Numbered from the stretch's first letter, positions 34,111 to 43,579 are shown. The stretch is DNA of 64,000 bases from an uncultured Eubacteriales bacterium (GCA_934647945.1 CAKUFK010000013.1:1-64000), one strand, 5' to 3'. Program-made: numbers and translations. Notes: a model not told the origin generated them from the letters alone.

Positions 34111-35421
34111 ATGGCCCGGGTTTACCTTCCGGAGGTGGTGGGCGGCGGATATGGGGCGTTCTGGCGGTGCCGCCGGCGGTACCGGGTGGTCAAGGGGGGA
34201 AAGGCGTCGAAAAAGTCCAGCACCGCCGCGATCTGGTTCATCCTGCATCTGATGAAGATGCCGGGGGCCAATCTGCTGGTGGTGCGGCAGGTCTACCGGA
34301 CCCATCTGGATTCGACCTATGCCCAGCTCCGCTGGGCGATCCGGCGCCTGCGGGTGGAGCATCTCTGGCAGGCCTGCAAGAGCCCGCTGGAGCTCATCTA
34401 CCGGCCGACAGGGCAGCGGATCCTGTTCCGGGGCTTTGACGACGTCAACAAGCTCGCGTCCACGACGGTGGAGCGGGGGTGGCTGTGCTGGGTGTGGGTG
34501 GAGGAAGCGTATGAGCTGGACAGCGAGGCGGAATTCGACCGGCTGGACCTGTCGGTCCCGCGGGGGGAGGTGCCGGCCCCGCTGTTCAAGCAGACGACCC
34601 TCACCTTTAATCCTTGGGACGGCTCCCATTGGCTGAAAAAGCGGTTTTTCGACCGGCCGCATCCGGACGTGTTCACCATGACCAGCACCTATCGGGACAA
34701 CGAGTTCCTGGACGAGAGCGACATCCGGGTGTTCGAGGAGATGCGGCAGCGGCGTCCGCGGCAGTATGAGGTGGCCGGGCTGGGGGAATGGGGCACGGCG
34801 GAGGGGCTGGTGTTCGACCGGTGGAGGCGGCAGGATTTTGACCTGGAAAGGCTGCCGGGACGGGGGGATTCACCGGAGGATGAGGCCTTTGTCCATGTCT
34901 TCGGCCTGGATTACGGCTATACCAACGATCCCACCGCTTTCATCGCGGCGGCGGTAAATCCCCGGGAGAAGGTGCTGTATATCTACGACGAGCACTATCA
35001 GAAACGGATGCTCAACAGTGAGATCGCGGAGATGATCCGGAAAAAGGGGTACGCGAAGGAGCGGATCCGGGCGGACGCGGCGGAGCCGAAATCCAACGAG
35101 GAGCTGCGCCGGCTGGGGATCACCCGCCTGCGGGCGGCGGACAAGGGCCGGGATTCGGTGCAGAGCGGGATCGCCCGGCTGCAGGAATACGACATGATCG
35201 TGCATCCCCGCTGCCGCCACACCCTCGAGGAGCTGGCGGGCTACCGGTTCGAGGAGACGGCGGAGGGGGTGAGGAACCGGCCGGAGGACCGGAACAACCA
35301 CCTGATGGACGCGCTGCGGTACGCGATGGAGGACTGCGTATGGTATCCGGGACGGCATGTGACGGTGAAAAAAGGAATCCCCGGCATTTTTCCGGAGGAT
35401 GTACGGGGCGGATGGAGTTAG
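34111..35421 (+). CDS. terL: Terminase large subunit
   Basis: A 436-residue packaging motor of the Terminase_3 (PBSX/SPP1-like) type. The N-terminal ATPase has a Walker A variant in VVKGGKASKKSSTAAIW and a Walker B with catalytic Glu in WVWVEEAYEL; the C-terminal RNase H-like nuclease shows FGLDYGYTNDPTAF, IRADAAEPKSNEEL and NHLMDALRYAMED acidic residues. All catalytic features look intact. It translocates DNA into the procapsid through the portal. Confidence 0.93.
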   Translation: MARVYLPEVVGGGYGAFWRCRRRYRVVKGGKASKKSSTAAIWFILHLMKMPGANLLVVRQVYRTHLDSTYAQLRWAIRRLRVEHLWQACKSPLELIYRPTGQRILFRGFDDVNKLASTTVERGWLCWVWVEEAYELDSEAEFDRLDLSVPRGEVPAPLFKQTTLTFNPWDGSHWLKKRFFDRPHPDVFTMTSTYRDNEFLDESDIRVFEEMRQRRPRQYEVAGLGEWGTAEGLVFDRWRRQDFDLERLPGRGDSPEDEAFVHVFGLDYGYTNDPTAFIAAAVNPREKVLYIYDEHYQKRMLNSEIAEMIRKKGYAKERIRADAAEPKSNEELRRLGITRLRAADKGRDSVQSGIARLQEYDMIVHPRCRHTLEELAGYRFEETAEGVRNRPEDRNNHLMDALRYAMEDCVWYPGRHVTVKKGIPGIFPEDVRGGWS

Positions 35422-35435
35422 AAAGGAGGAGGATC

Positions 35436-35660
35436 ATGCTGGTATCGATGATCGGCGGGTTCCTGGGGGCCGCATTGGCGGCGGCCCTTTTCGGGGCCGG
35501 GGTGCTGTTCGAACGCCGGAGACGGCCGGGAAAGCGGGAGGCCGGGCGGATGGAGCCGCCGGATCCGCAGGCGGAGCTCCGGCGGCGGCAATGGGAGGAC
35601 TGGATGGGTTTCCTGCATTACGACGGGACGCCGCCGAAAGACGGGCATGAGACGAGATGA
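35436..35660 (+). CDS. Small single-pass membrane protein
   Basis: A 74-residue protein: a glycine/alanine-rich hydrophobic segment (MLVSMIGGFLGAALAAALFG) is followed by a basic stretch (ERRRRPGKREAGR) and a polar tail with RRRQWEDWMGFLHYDG. AAAGGAGGAGGATC gives an excellent ribosome binding site at 35436. It sits between terminase and portal; its stop overlaps the in-frame ATG of the portal frame. Function unknown. Confidence 0.7.
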   Translation: MLVSMIGGFLGAALAAALFGAGVLFERRRRPGKREAGRMEPPDPQAELRRRQWEDWMGFLHYDGTPPKDGHETR

Positions 35661-35695
35661 GGACGAGGGATGCATGGGACAGGGGGAGAGGCCAG

Positions 35696-37426
35696 TTGGA
35701 CAAACAGACGACGCCCGCGCAGATTTTTGAAGAATACCGGCAGGGCGTCCGGTTCAAAAACGCGCTGGGAAAGCGCGGGCTCTACGAACAGAACCGGATC
35801 AATGAGCGGTTCTACGCCGGCGACCAGTGGTATGGGGCCCGCTGCAGCGAGGACCGGCCGCTGGTACGGCACAACGTGATCAGGCGGATCGGGGACTATA
35901 AAATGGCGATGGTGGGCGCCGCGCCGGTGGCGGTGAGCTATTCGGCGGAGGGGCTGCCGTATACGGCAGCCGATCAGGAACGGGTGGAGGCGCTGCGCCG
36001 GGAACGCGCCGGGGGACGCGCGGAGGGAACCGCCCCCCTCACCGACACGGAAGAGACGGGGCTGGTGATGGCGGCGCTGTCCGATTATTTCCGCGTGACG
36101 GCGGAACGGGTGAATTTCGACGAGCTGCGGGAAAGCTCGCTGCGCAACGCGTATTGCTCGGGCAGCGGGATCGTCTATACCTATTGGGACGAGCGGATCC
36201 CGACCGGGCAGTACGCCGATTTGTCCCGGAGGGTGCCGGTCCGGGGGGACATCGCCTGCCAGGTGCTCGATATCGAAAATGTGTATTTCGGGGATCCGTA
36301 TCTCGAGGAGCTTCAGGAACAGCCCTATATCCTGATCGCGCAGCGCAAGCCGCTGGAGGAGGTGCGGCGGCAGATCCGCCGCGTGTACGGCAACACGGCC
36401 AAGGCCCGGCAGTATATGGAACAGGTCCGGGCCGACCGGGACGTGGCCTATATGGCCGGGAACAGCTATGCCGGCGGCGGAGAGGAAAATGGCGGGGGAA
36501 AAACGACGGTCCTGACCCGGCTCTGGAAGGAATGGGACGAGGCGGGAGAGAGCTACACCATCCGGGGCATCCAAGTGTGCGGCGGGACGGGCGGGGACGG
36601 CGGCGTCGTGGTCCGCCCGGCGTGGGATCTCGGCATCCGGCTGTATCCGCTCGCGAAATTCGACTGGGACAGGCGGCAGAACTGCGCCTACGGCGACAGC
36701 GAAATCCCTTACCTGATCCCCAACCAGATCGCGATCAACCGGATGCTGACCGCCTCGGTATGGGCGGTGATGACGATGGGGATGCCGATCATGGTGGTTA
36801 ACGGCGACATTGTAACCGGGCCGGTGACCAACGACCCGGGACAGGTGATCCAGGTCTTCGGAGGGGACGAGGATGTGGAGCGGGCGATCCGCTATGTCAA
36901 TCCGCCCGCGTTTTCCCCGCAGTTCGACCAAATCACGGCTTCCCTGATCGACAACACCCTGTCGCAGGCCGGGGCGACGAGCGCCGCCCTTGGAGAGGTG
37001 CGCCCGGACAACACCTCGGCCATCATCGCCCTCCGGGAGGCGGCGGCCCTGCCGCTGCAGACGGTGCAGAACCGGTATTACCGGTTCTGTGAGGACATCG
37101 CGCGGATCTGGGCGGAGTTTTGGGTCAACTTGTACGGCAAGCGGCGGCTCCGGGTGGAGGCTGACGGCGGGGTCTGGTATATGCCCTTCGACGCTGCGCG
37201 CTTCCGCGACCTGCTCATCCGGGTGAGGGTGGACGTGGGCGCCTCGAGCCTCTGGAACGAGGTGCAGTCGGTCCAGACCCTCGACAACCTGTTCGACCGG
37301 CAGGTCATCGACGTCGTACAGTATCTGACCCGGCTGCCCAAGGGGACGGTCCCCAACATCGGGGGATTGATCCGGGAGCTGGAAAAGAAGCCGGCTCCGG
37401 GACGGGACGAGGCGGCGGACGCCTGA
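35696..37426 (+). CDS. Phage portal protein
   Basis: A portal of about 576 residues from the TTG at 35696 (GGGGGAGAGG 4 nt upstream); an ATG at 35657 would add 13 residues and overlap the previous stop. The N-terminus KNALGKRGLYEQNRINERFY and the stretch RPLVRHNVIRRIGDYKMAMV, then IPYLIPNQIAINRMLTASVW and RPDNTSAIIALREAAALPLQ, match the portal family of long-coat siphovirus/podovirus type found in Clostridia. It forms the dodecameric DNA channel at one capsid vertex and docks the terminase. Confidence 0.9.
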   Translation: MDKQTTPAQIFEEYRQGVRFKNALGKRGLYEQNRINERFYAGDQWYGARCSEDRPLVRHNVIRRIGDYKMAMVGAAPVAVSYSAEGLPYTAADQERVEALRRERAGGRAEGTAPLTDTEETGLVMAALSDYFRVTAERVNFDELRESSLRNAYCSGSGIVYTYWDERIPTGQYADLSRRVPVRGDIACQVLDIENVYFGDPYLEELQEQPYILIAQRKPLEEVRRQIRRVYGNTAKARQYMEQVRADRDVAYMAGNSYAGGGEENGGGKTTVLTRLWKEWDEAGESYTIRGIQVCGGTGGDGGVVVRPAWDLGIRLYPLAKFDWDRRQNCAYGDSEIPYLIPNQIAINRMLTASVWAVMTMGMPIMVVNGDIVTGPVTNDPGQVIQVFGGDEDVERAIRYVNPPAFSPQFDQITASLIDNTLSQAGATSAALGEVRPDNTSAIIALREAAALPLQTVQNRYYRFCEDIARIWAEFWVNLYGKRRLRVEADGGVWYMPFDAARFRDLLIRVRVDVGASSLWNEVQSVQTLDNLFDRQVIDVVQYLTRLPKGTVPNIGGLIRELEKKPAPGRDEAADA

Positions 37427-37487
37427 CAGGCTTCCCGGAAAGGGGGGATGCCGGCGGGAAAAGAGGACGGGAAAGGAGACGGGGAAA

Positions 37488-38129
37488 ATGGACGAGCTGA
37501 ACAGCCAGTATCCGGGCGATTCCATGGAACGGCCGGAAAACGGCGGAGAACCGCGGCCGGAGGAAACGGCGGACGGGGAGGAGCCGGCCTTTGAAATGCC
37601 GGATGACACTCCGCTACAGGAGCAGTGGCGTTTTCTGGCCGAGGAAAAGGGGATCGCGGAAGCGGACATGCTCCGGGAGCTCTGCCGGAGCGCGGCGAAG
37701 GAGGTCGGGAGGCGGTGTATGGAGGAGTCCGGCGGGGATCCGGCCGGGGCCAGGGAAGCGTACGCACGCTACTGGCAGGCCCGCCGGGACGGTATGCAGG
37801 AACGCCGGCGGCGGGAGGAGCAGGAACGGGAAGAAGCGCTGCTTGCCCGTCTGACGGAGGAATTCGAAGCTCTGCGGATACAGAATCCTTCTATCCGGGA
37901 GCCGGACGAGCTGCCCGCGGCCGTTCTGCAAACGGCCGTGGAGGAGGGTATCCCGCTGTTCGACGCCTATCTCCGGTATGAATGGGCGGAGAGGCGCCGG
38001 GCCGAAGAGGAAAAGCAGGCCGCGGAAAAAGCCGCCGCGTGCAGCGCGGGCCGGCTGGGGGACCGGCCCGACCGTCCGGCGGCGGAGCAGGAGGTCTTTA
38101 CCGCCGTTTTCCGGGCGGCCGTCAAGTGA
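37488..38129 (+). CDS. Scaffolding protein candidate
   Basis: A 213-residue, acidic, Glu/Arg-rich, largely helical protein with long charged stretches (QERRRREEQEREEALLARLT, RRAEEEKQAAEKAAA) and no hydrophobic core pattern. Its position between portal and coat, length and coiled-coil composition are those of phage scaffolding proteins, which guide procapsid assembly and are then lost. AAAGGAGACGGGGAAA precedes the ATG. No sequence motif proves the role. Confidence 0.65.
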   Translation: MDELNSQYPGDSMERPENGGEPRPEETADGEEPAFEMPDDTPLQEQWRFLAEEKGIAEADMLRELCRSAAKEVGRRCMEESGGDPAGAREAYARYWQARRDGMQERRRREEQEREEALLARLTEEFEALRIQNPSIREPDELPAAVLQTAVEEGIPLFDAYLRYEWAERRRAEEEKQAAEKAAACSAGRLGDRPDRPAAEQEVFTAVFRAAVK

Positions 38130-38169
38130 AAACAGCCCTACAATGAAAAATGGAAAGGATCGATGCAGA

Positions 38170-39081
38170 TTGAGTATCAATACCTTGGAGTTTGCCCAGA
38201 ACATGACCAAAGAGCTGGACAAGGCCGCCGGACAGAAGACTGTGACCGGGTTTCTGGCGGACAACAGCCTTCGGGCCCGCTTCGTGGGGGCCAACAAGGT
38301 CCTGATCCCGGAGGTGGAGATTTCGGGCCTTGGCGATTATGACCGGGATACCGGTTTTGTCACCGGCACCATCACAGTTTCGAGCACGCCGTATACCCTG
38401 ACGATGGACCGGGGCCGCTCCTTCCAGCTCGACCGGGAGGACAATGACGAGACCGGCATCGCCAATCTGGCGGGCCAGGTGATGGGCGAGTTCGTGCGCA
38501 CCCGCGTCGTGCCCGAGGTGGACGCGTACTGCCTCTCCAAGCTCGCCGCCTATGCCGCGGGACAGAGCCAGACCGTGACGGGGACCCCCGCCAGCGAGGC
38601 TTACAGTATGCTGACGGAAGCCATCCAGAGCGTGCAGAACCAGGTGGGATACGATGAGGAGCTCGTGGCGTTTGTCAATTCCGTGATGTGGGACGGGCTG
38701 CAGAACAGCAGTGAGCTGACCCGGCATCTGGAGGTCGCGGATTTCCGCAAGGGGGAACTAAACTTGCAGGTGAAGTCTCTTAACGGCGTCGCCATCCTGC
38801 CTGTACCGGACAGCCGGATGAAATCGGCGTTCGACTTTTATGACGGGGTCAGCGAGGGCAAGACCGACGGCGGGTTCCAGCCCGCCACGGCAGCCAAAAG
38901 CATCGGGCTGCTGGTGCTGCCCCGCCGGGCCGCTTCCCTCGTGAAAAAGACCGAGCAGGTGCGCACCTTTGATCCGGCCCACAACCCCTCCGCGGACGCG
39001 TGGAAGTTCGACTACCGCCTGTATTACGATCTGTTCATCAAAAACAGCATGGCCTCGGCGATTTACACCTACGTGTACTGA
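38170..39081 (+). CDS. Major capsid (coat) protein
   Basis: A 303-residue coat protein starting at TTG 38170: the SINTLEFAQNMTKELDKAA beginning is typical of HK97-fold coats of many Clostridial phages, and the body (LIPEVEISGLGDYDRDTGF, TMDRGRSFQLDREDNDET, RTRVVPEVDAYCLSKLA) fits the A-domain and backbone helix region. AAAGGA lies 15 nt upstream, rather far; an ATG at 38143 has no site. It is the best-supported structural gene after terminase and portal. Confidence 0.85.
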   Translation: MSINTLEFAQNMTKELDKAAGQKTVTGFLADNSLRARFVGANKVLIPEVEISGLGDYDRDTGFVTGTITVSSTPYTLTMDRGRSFQLDREDNDETGIANLAGQVMGEFVRTRVVPEVDAYCLSKLAAYAAGQSQTVTGTPASEAYSMLTEAIQSVQNQVGYDEELVAFVNSVMWDGLQNSSELTRHLEVADFRKGELNLQVKSLNGVAILPVPDSRMKSAFDFYDGVSEGKTDGGFQPATAAKSIGLLVLPRRAASLVKKTEQVRTFDPAHNPSADAWKFDYRLYYDLFIKNSMASAIYTYVY

Positions 39082-39163
39082 TTCGTCTATGGTTTCGCCC
39101 GGGAGGGCGGCCGGACACACCGGCCCCCTCCCATGGGGGAGGCTTGGAAAGGAGCAAAACGGG

Positions 39164-39550
39164 ATGACCACGGGACAAGAGGTGTTCGACCGGGCGATGC
39201 GGCTGCTCGGGTACACCGACATATACGGGCAGGCCGATTCCCTGCAGTACGCGGATCTGTACAAGCGGGGGCTGCCGGTCGTCAACCAGATTTACAGCGA
39301 CCTGTGGTGGGCGGGGCACGCCGCCGGCCGCGGCGGGATGCGGCGGGAGGTCTTTTCGGAGCTCACGGCGCTCGAGCAGCCTCTCGAGCTGACGCCCCGG
39401 TGCATTGCCGATATCGCGCCCTACGGCGTGGCGATGCTGCTCGCCCAAGGGATGGGCGACGGGGACAACCAGGCGCTGTTCGCCTCGCTGTACGGGCAGA
39501 AACGCGCATGCGGGTCCAGGACGGCGTCGCGCCTGGACGTGCTGCCGTAA
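39164..39550 (+). CDS. Head-tail adaptor candidate
   Basis: A 128-residue protein beginning MTTGQEVFDRAMRLLGYTD, mostly helical, followed by LTALEQPLELTPRCIADIAPYGVAML. Such helical 120-150-residue proteins directly downstream of the coat gene commonly act as portal-adaptor or head-completion factors. GGAAAGGAG lies 9 nt before the ATG. The assignment rests on position and secondary-structure pattern. Confidence 0.6.
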   Translation: MTTGQEVFDRAMRLLGYTDIYGQADSLQYADLYKRGLPVVNQIYSDLWWAGHAAGRGGMRREVFSELTALEQPLELTPRCIADIAPYGVAMLLAQGMGDGDNQALFASLYGQKRACGSRTASRLDVLP

Positions 39551-39563
39551 AGGAGGGCGCACC

Positions 39564-41609
39564 ATGCGGTATGACAAGCTGGAGGGGAACCGGCGGACGG
39601 GTCTCGACGTGCCGCGGCTGGACGGCGGCTGGAATACGAGGGACGAGGCCGGGATGATCGAAGACAGCCAATTGGCGGCGTGCAGCAATCTTTGGTGGAA
39701 GGAGGAGGCGCTGCGCACCCGTCCGGGTATTGGCTGCGGGACGGAGCAGACGGCCGAACCGGAGGCGGACGCCTATGTCACGCTATTCCAATACGCCGGT
39801 GAGGACGGCGGCGCGGTCGACGGGCGGCGGGTCGTGATCGCGGCCGGGTACAAGGACGGATCGGCGACGAATTGGGACTACACACCGGCCGTGCTTTCCT
39901 ACGACGGACGGGTGACGCCCACCTCCCAGACGGTCCGGATGCCGTACGAGCCGGGACAAAGCGGGGGGAACGCGCTGCTCGTGGAATACGACCGGCAGGA
40001 GCTCGGGCGGTTGATCGGAAACCGGGAATTCGACGGCGGGCTGATGCTGATCAGCGAAGGATACATGTTTGCGCTGCCGGCGCATGCCGACCAGTATCCT
40101 GTCCGGATGGACAATTACCTGTATAAGCCGCTTGTCCGCCGCGCGGGAAAAGGAGTGGCGGAGAGAGGGTCGGACCTGAGCGTGACGGGGGAGGCCGTTG
40201 AGGACTATAACCTGGCCACCCCCTATTTCCGGATGGCGTTTACCACCGACGGGGAGGCCACGGCGTTCTATCTGCCTCAGACGGAGCTCGACGACACCCG
40301 CATCACGGCGGCGTATACGGACGGGACCGGACGGACGACGGTCCACGAGATTCTGTCGGGAAGCGATATCGGGACCGTCCAGGGAGGCTTGGTGCTCCAC
40401 TGCGACCGCGCCGCGGGCTGTGTGTATTTCACCGACAGCGGCGGCACCCCTGCCGCCCCCGCCAAAGGGACGGCGGACAATCTGGTGGTGACAGCCGCCA
40501 AATCGAGGGCGGAGTTCCGGCGGATTCTCTATCAGATGCGGTTTGCGGTATGGTACGGCGGAAATTCCGGGTTTTCACCGGGCGGGGCACGGCTGTTCCT
40601 GGCGGGGAACCCGCGGTACCCCAACCGGGTGCAGTGGAGCGCCCCCGGCAACCCGCTCTACTTTCCGGAAAACAGCTATATGACGGTGGGAGACGCCTCT
40701 CAGCCGGTGACCGCGCTGGCGGTGCAAGGGGATCTCCTGGCGATATTCAAGGAGCGGGAGCTCCATGCCGCCTCCTACACACCCAGCCGGGTATCGGCGG
40801 GAGAGGCGGCGGCCTTCACGGTGGAAAAACTCCGCAGCGCGGTCGGCTGTGACCGGCCGGAAACGATTGCGCTGTGCGGCAATCGCCTGGTCTGGACCCA
40901 CAGCGGCGGGGCGGTTTACACCCTGCTGTCCGCGACCAAAGGGGTGGGATGCCTCTCCGGCCCGATCGAGCGGGAGCTTGCGGAGAGCGCCTATGAGGAG
41001 GCCAGCGCCGCGGTGTTCGACGGGCATTACCTGCTGCTGCTGGGGAATACGGCGTATCTGCTCCGCCTGGACGAGGGCTATCACCGCTATACCATCCCGG
41101 AGGGACGGGAAGACCTCAAATGGATGAAATGGGATTTCGGCGGTTTGGGGGTGAGCTTCCGGCGGATTCTGGCGCGGGACGGCCGGTTCGTGCTGGAAGG
41201 GTATGCGGCAAGGGCGTCGGACGGCGCGACGGTCCGCTTTTTCTTTTCCAGTACTGCCGCCGGGAACGACACGGTGCTCGAAACCTCTGATGGTCCGGTA
41301 TTCGGGGAACGGCCGGTCCCATACCACCTGGAGACCAAGGCCTATGCCTTTGGGGAAAGGGACACGGAAAAACGGGTCCGGCGGGTGACGCTTTCGCTGG
41401 CGGCGGAACCGATCCATTGGCGGCTTTCCTACCGGACGGAGAAGGGTCGTCAGGATGCGCCGCCCATCCCTCTGCCCCCGGCGGACGGGCGGGTGACGCT
41501 GAGGCCCTGCCTCGGCGGGTGCCGGAGGATGTCCCTGCTGGCCGAGGGGGCTGGGCCGGCCGGGATCCGGGGCCTGGCCCTGGAGGCGGACATATATCGC
41601 GGAAAATAG
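39564..41609 (+). CDS. Large tail-hub / DNA-stabilisation-like structural protein
   Basis: A 681-residue beta-rich protein. After DVPRLDGGWNTRDEAGMIEDS it shows repeated beta blades; RVQWSAPGNPLYFPENSY and ALAVQGDLLAIFKERELHA resemble beta-propeller tail-hub or packaged-DNA stabilisation proteins of podoviruses (P22 gp10-like). It would seal the portal vertex of a short-tailed particle. AAAGGAGGGCGCACC precedes the ATG at 39564; the longer upstream frame overlaps the adaptor gene. No tape-measure or tube gene follows, consistent with a short tail. Confidence 0.6.
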   Translation: MRYDKLEGNRRTGLDVPRLDGGWNTRDEAGMIEDSQLAACSNLWWKEEALRTRPGIGCGTEQTAEPEADAYVTLFQYAGEDGGAVDGRRVVIAAGYKDGSATNWDYTPAVLSYDGRVTPTSQTVRMPYEPGQSGGNALLVEYDRQELGRLIGNREFDGGLMLISEGYMFALPAHADQYPVRMDNYLYKPLVRRAGKGVAERGSDLSVTGEAVEDYNLATPYFRMAFTTDGEATAFYLPQTELDDTRITAAYTDGTGRTTVHEILSGSDIGTVQGGLVLHCDRAAGCVYFTDSGGTPAAPAKGTADNLVVTAAKSRAEFRRILYQMRFAVWYGGNSGFSPGGARLFLAGNPRYPNRVQWSAPGNPLYFPENSYMTVGDASQPVTALAVQGDLLAIFKERELHAASYTPSRVSAGEAAAFTVEKLRSAVGCDRPETIALCGNRLVWTHSGGAVYTLLSATKGVGCLSGPIERELAESAYEEASAAVFDGHYLLLLGNTAYLLRLDEGYHRYTIPEGREDLKWMKWDFGGLGVSFRRILARDGRFVLEGYAARASDGATVRFFFSSTAAGNDTVLETSDGPVFGERPVPYHLETKAYAFGERDTEKRVRRVTLSLAAEPIHWRLSYRTEKGRQDAPPIPLPPADGRVTLRPCLGGCRRMSLLAEGAGPAGIRGLALEADIYRGK

Positions 41610-41645
41610 GGGGAAACGCGTTTGAAAAAACAGGAGGAGAGACGG

Positions 41646-41792
41646 ATGGCCGGCCTGCCGGAGGAGATGAAACGGAAGCTCCGGAGCCGGCAGATCGCCG
41701 GACGGCTGGAGGCGCTGCACGGGGAAGGGCTACCGGGGGAGACCGGCGGCAGGGTCCCGAAACGGGGGGAAGGAGTGAAGGAGGATGGCTGA
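41646..41792 (+). CDS. 48-residue charged protein
   Basis: A short frame MAGLPEEMKRKLRSRQIAGR then LEALHGEGLPGETGGRV, rich in Arg/Glu and probably helical at the start. AGGAGGAGAGACGG is well placed before the ATG, and the stop overlaps the next gene start by 8 nt, both signs of a translated operon member. Function unknown. Confidence 0.5.
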   Translation: MAGLPEEMKRKLRSRQIAGRLEALHGEGLPGETGGRVPKRGEGVKEDG

Positions 41793-42285
41793 TGCCGTGC
41801 GGACGGTGGATTACACCATCGAAGAGGGGTGCCTGATCCCGGCCACCCCCCAATACGCCGGGATTCAGGGGGAGCATCAGGCGACCAAGGTCGCCTTCCG
41901 GCTTCCTGAGGCATGGTCCGGGGTGGGATACGTATACCGCGTGGAATATGTGGACGGCTGGCTGGGTCGGCATACCAGCGCGCTGCTGACCCCTGCGCAG
42001 GGAAGCGTGAGCCTGCTCCTGCCGGACAGCTGGACAGCGGCGGGCGGGACGGGGGAGATCCGCCTGGAGGCGGCGCTGCTCGGCGGGGAGAGCAGCGAGG
42101 AACAGATCCTTTTCACCCAGGCGGGGCGGCTGTATTTCAGCCCGCGCGAGCTCGGCGAGAGCGGGCCGCGGTCCCGTGAGGAAGGCCTCTCTACATTGAT
42201 TGCCGCCTGTCTGGCGGCGACGGAAAAGGCCACGGCGGCGGCCAGCGAGGCCGCTGCGCTGCTGGCCGACGAAGCGCCCGTGTGA
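41785..42285 (+). CDS. Fibre-base / baseplate BppU_N-like protein
   Basis: A 166-residue protein. About 115 N-terminal residues form a beta-sandwich pattern (QGEHQATKVAFRLPEAWSG, VYRVEYVDG, SVSLLLPDSWTAAGGTGEI) like the N-terminal domain of lactococcal-type upper baseplate proteins; the last 35 residues are Ala-rich helix (AATEKATAAASEAAALLADE). In phages this domain anchors a receptor-binding fibre, but here the protein ends without one. AAGGAGG abuts the ATG. Confidence 0.55.
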   Translation: MADAVRTVDYTIEEGCLIPATPQYAGIQGEHQATKVAFRLPEAWSGVGYVYRVEYVDGWLGRHTSALLTPAQGSVSLLLPDSWTAAGGTGEIRLEAALLGGESSEEQILFTQAGRLYFSPRELGESGPRSREEGLSTLIAACLAATEKATAAASEAAALLADEAPV

Positions 42286-42309
42286 GCGGAAGCGCGTGGG
42301 GGAGATGCA

Positions 42310-42567
42310 ATGGAGTGGCAGGTGTTTGGCGTAATCGTCGCCCTCTGCGGGTTTGCAGGGGCGATCATAACGCCGGTGGTGAAGCTCAATTCGTCCATTA
42401 CCCGGCTGACGGTGACGATGGAACGGCTGGTGCAGGATGTCCGCGAGCTCCGGGAAAAGAGCCGCGAGGAGCATGGACGGCTGTGGCGGAAACATGAGGA
42501 GCAGGAGCATACGCTGACGGTTCACGAGACCCGGATCGCGACGCTGGAGAACCGGCGGGTCTCCTGA
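42310..42567 (+). CDS. Small membrane/coiled-coil lysis protein (XhlA-like)
   Basis: An 85-residue protein with one N-terminal hydrophobic helix (VFGVIVALCGFAGAIITPVV) and a charged coiled coil (TMERLVQDVRELREKSREEH). This matches haemolysin XhlA/holin-accessory-like proteins that help endolysin release. GGGGGAGATGCA precedes the ATG. A terminator follows at 42601-42635, so this is the last gene of the rightward structural operon. Confidence 0.6.
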   Translation: MEWQVFGVIVALCGFAGAIITPVVKLNSSITRLTVTMERLVQDVRELREKSREEHGRLWRKHEEQEHTLTVHETRIATLENRRVS

Positions 42568-42600
42568 GGCCCCGCCCTCTCCGGTATTTGGTGGAAAAAC

Positions 42601-42635
42601 AGCATCAGCCGCCTTTTTTTCAGGCGGCTGATGCT
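42601..42635. terminator. Bidirectional terminator between convergent genes
   Basis: A perfect 14-bp stem (42601-42614 with 42622-42635) with a T-rich loop separates the structural operon from the minus-strand gene at 42647. Confidence 0.8.
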
Positions 42636-42646
42636 CCGCAGCGGGG

Positions 42647-43579
42647 CTACCGCTGCCGGAATTCCACGATGTCGCTTTCGACTGTTTTTTTCGGGAAGTG
42701 GAACAGGGGGCGGAAAAGGGCCGTGCCGAAATTTTCCAGCTCTGTCCAACTATCGGAGCCGCGGCTCTTGGTATAGATGGCCATCCGCACCATTTTGCGG
42801 CCCCGGAAGGTACGGTCGAAACGGGTCTGTCCGGAAAGCAGGGTCCGGACATAGGACGCCGTCTCCTCTATGAAATCATATTCCTCGTTATTGTCCATTT
42901 CCCAGAAGTGCGTGTGCTCGTCCAGGAAGAAAACGATGGTCGAATCCCCGCCGAACTCGACGCCGAGACGATGGACGGAGTCGATTATCCACTCGTCCCC
43001 CTCCGTATGGAGGAGGGAAAGGTCGATCACATCCTCCAGCGCGGACAGGAGACGGGCCTTGTTCACCCTTGCCCGTTCCTCCGTTGACCGGCTGCCCGCG
43101 GGCGGTCCGCCATCAAAAGGGACATCGAGAACCCAGGGGACGAGAAAGGCGATGTCCATCTGCAGCAGGGGGCCGGAACAGCGGGAGGAAGGCTTATCCG
43201 GCGGCTGCGTGAACCCGACGCGGAAGCCGTCCGCGAGCGTCCACATGTCCGCTCCCGTTTGACCGAGAGGCTCCGGGGCGTCGAGACGCTGCGCGTCATC
43301 GCCGGACAGGCGGTTCCCGACAAGGGGATAGAAGCCTGTGTAATATACCCGGCCGTCCCGGCTTTCACAGGCATATATTTCGGCCGGTTTCGCGCCGTCT
43401 ATTCCTAATGAGGCGAAAAACGCGGTTACATCCGGAGGAAAACGGGTGGCGGCCCGGACATAGTTTTGATAGGCCGCGCAGGGACAGGCGGCATCCACCG
43501 GATCCAGGTGGCTGTAAAGGCGGCGGGTAGCGTTCTTGTCAAACGCGATCCGCCATTCCCCGATCTGCATATCTTCCAA
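42647..43579 (-). CDS. Uncharacterised cargo (moron-like) protein
   Basis: A 310-residue soluble protein transcribed against the phage operon from its own promoter (TTGCCT-18-TATACT, 43605-43634 on the minus strand) with GGAGG 8 nt before the TTG at 43579. The N-terminus contains PCAAYQNYVRAATRFPPDV, a CxxxQNY pattern seen in many Clostridial proteins of unknown function; the C-terminal half is alpha/beta with FEMDNNEEYDF-like acidic stretches. An ATG at 43594 lacks a ribosome binding site. It is not a recognised phage structural protein and may benefit the host. Confidence 0.7.
   Translation of the reverse strand: MEDMQIGEWRIAFDKNATRRLYSHLDPVDAACPCAAYQNYVRAATRFPPDVTAFFASLGIDGAKPAEIYACESRDGRVYYTGFYPLVGNRLSGDDAQRLDAPEPLGQTGADMWTLADGFRVGFTQPPDKPSSRCSGPLLQMDIAFLVPWVLDVPFDGGPPAGSRSTEERARVNKARLLSALEDVIDLSLLHTEGDEWIIDSVHRLGVEFGGDSTIVFFLDEHTHFWEMDNNEEYDFIEETASYVRTLLSGQTRFDRTFRGRKMVRMAIYTKSRGSDSWTELENFGTALFRPLFHFPKKTVESDIVEFRQR

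Noticed and set aside
35618..37669. 683-codon minus-strand frame opposite the portal gene
   Set aside because: Antisense shadow; the portal frame has family motifs and operon context.
41116..42852. 578-codon minus-strand frame across the tail genes
   Set aside because: Antisense shadow rich in Pro/Arg with no recognisable domain.
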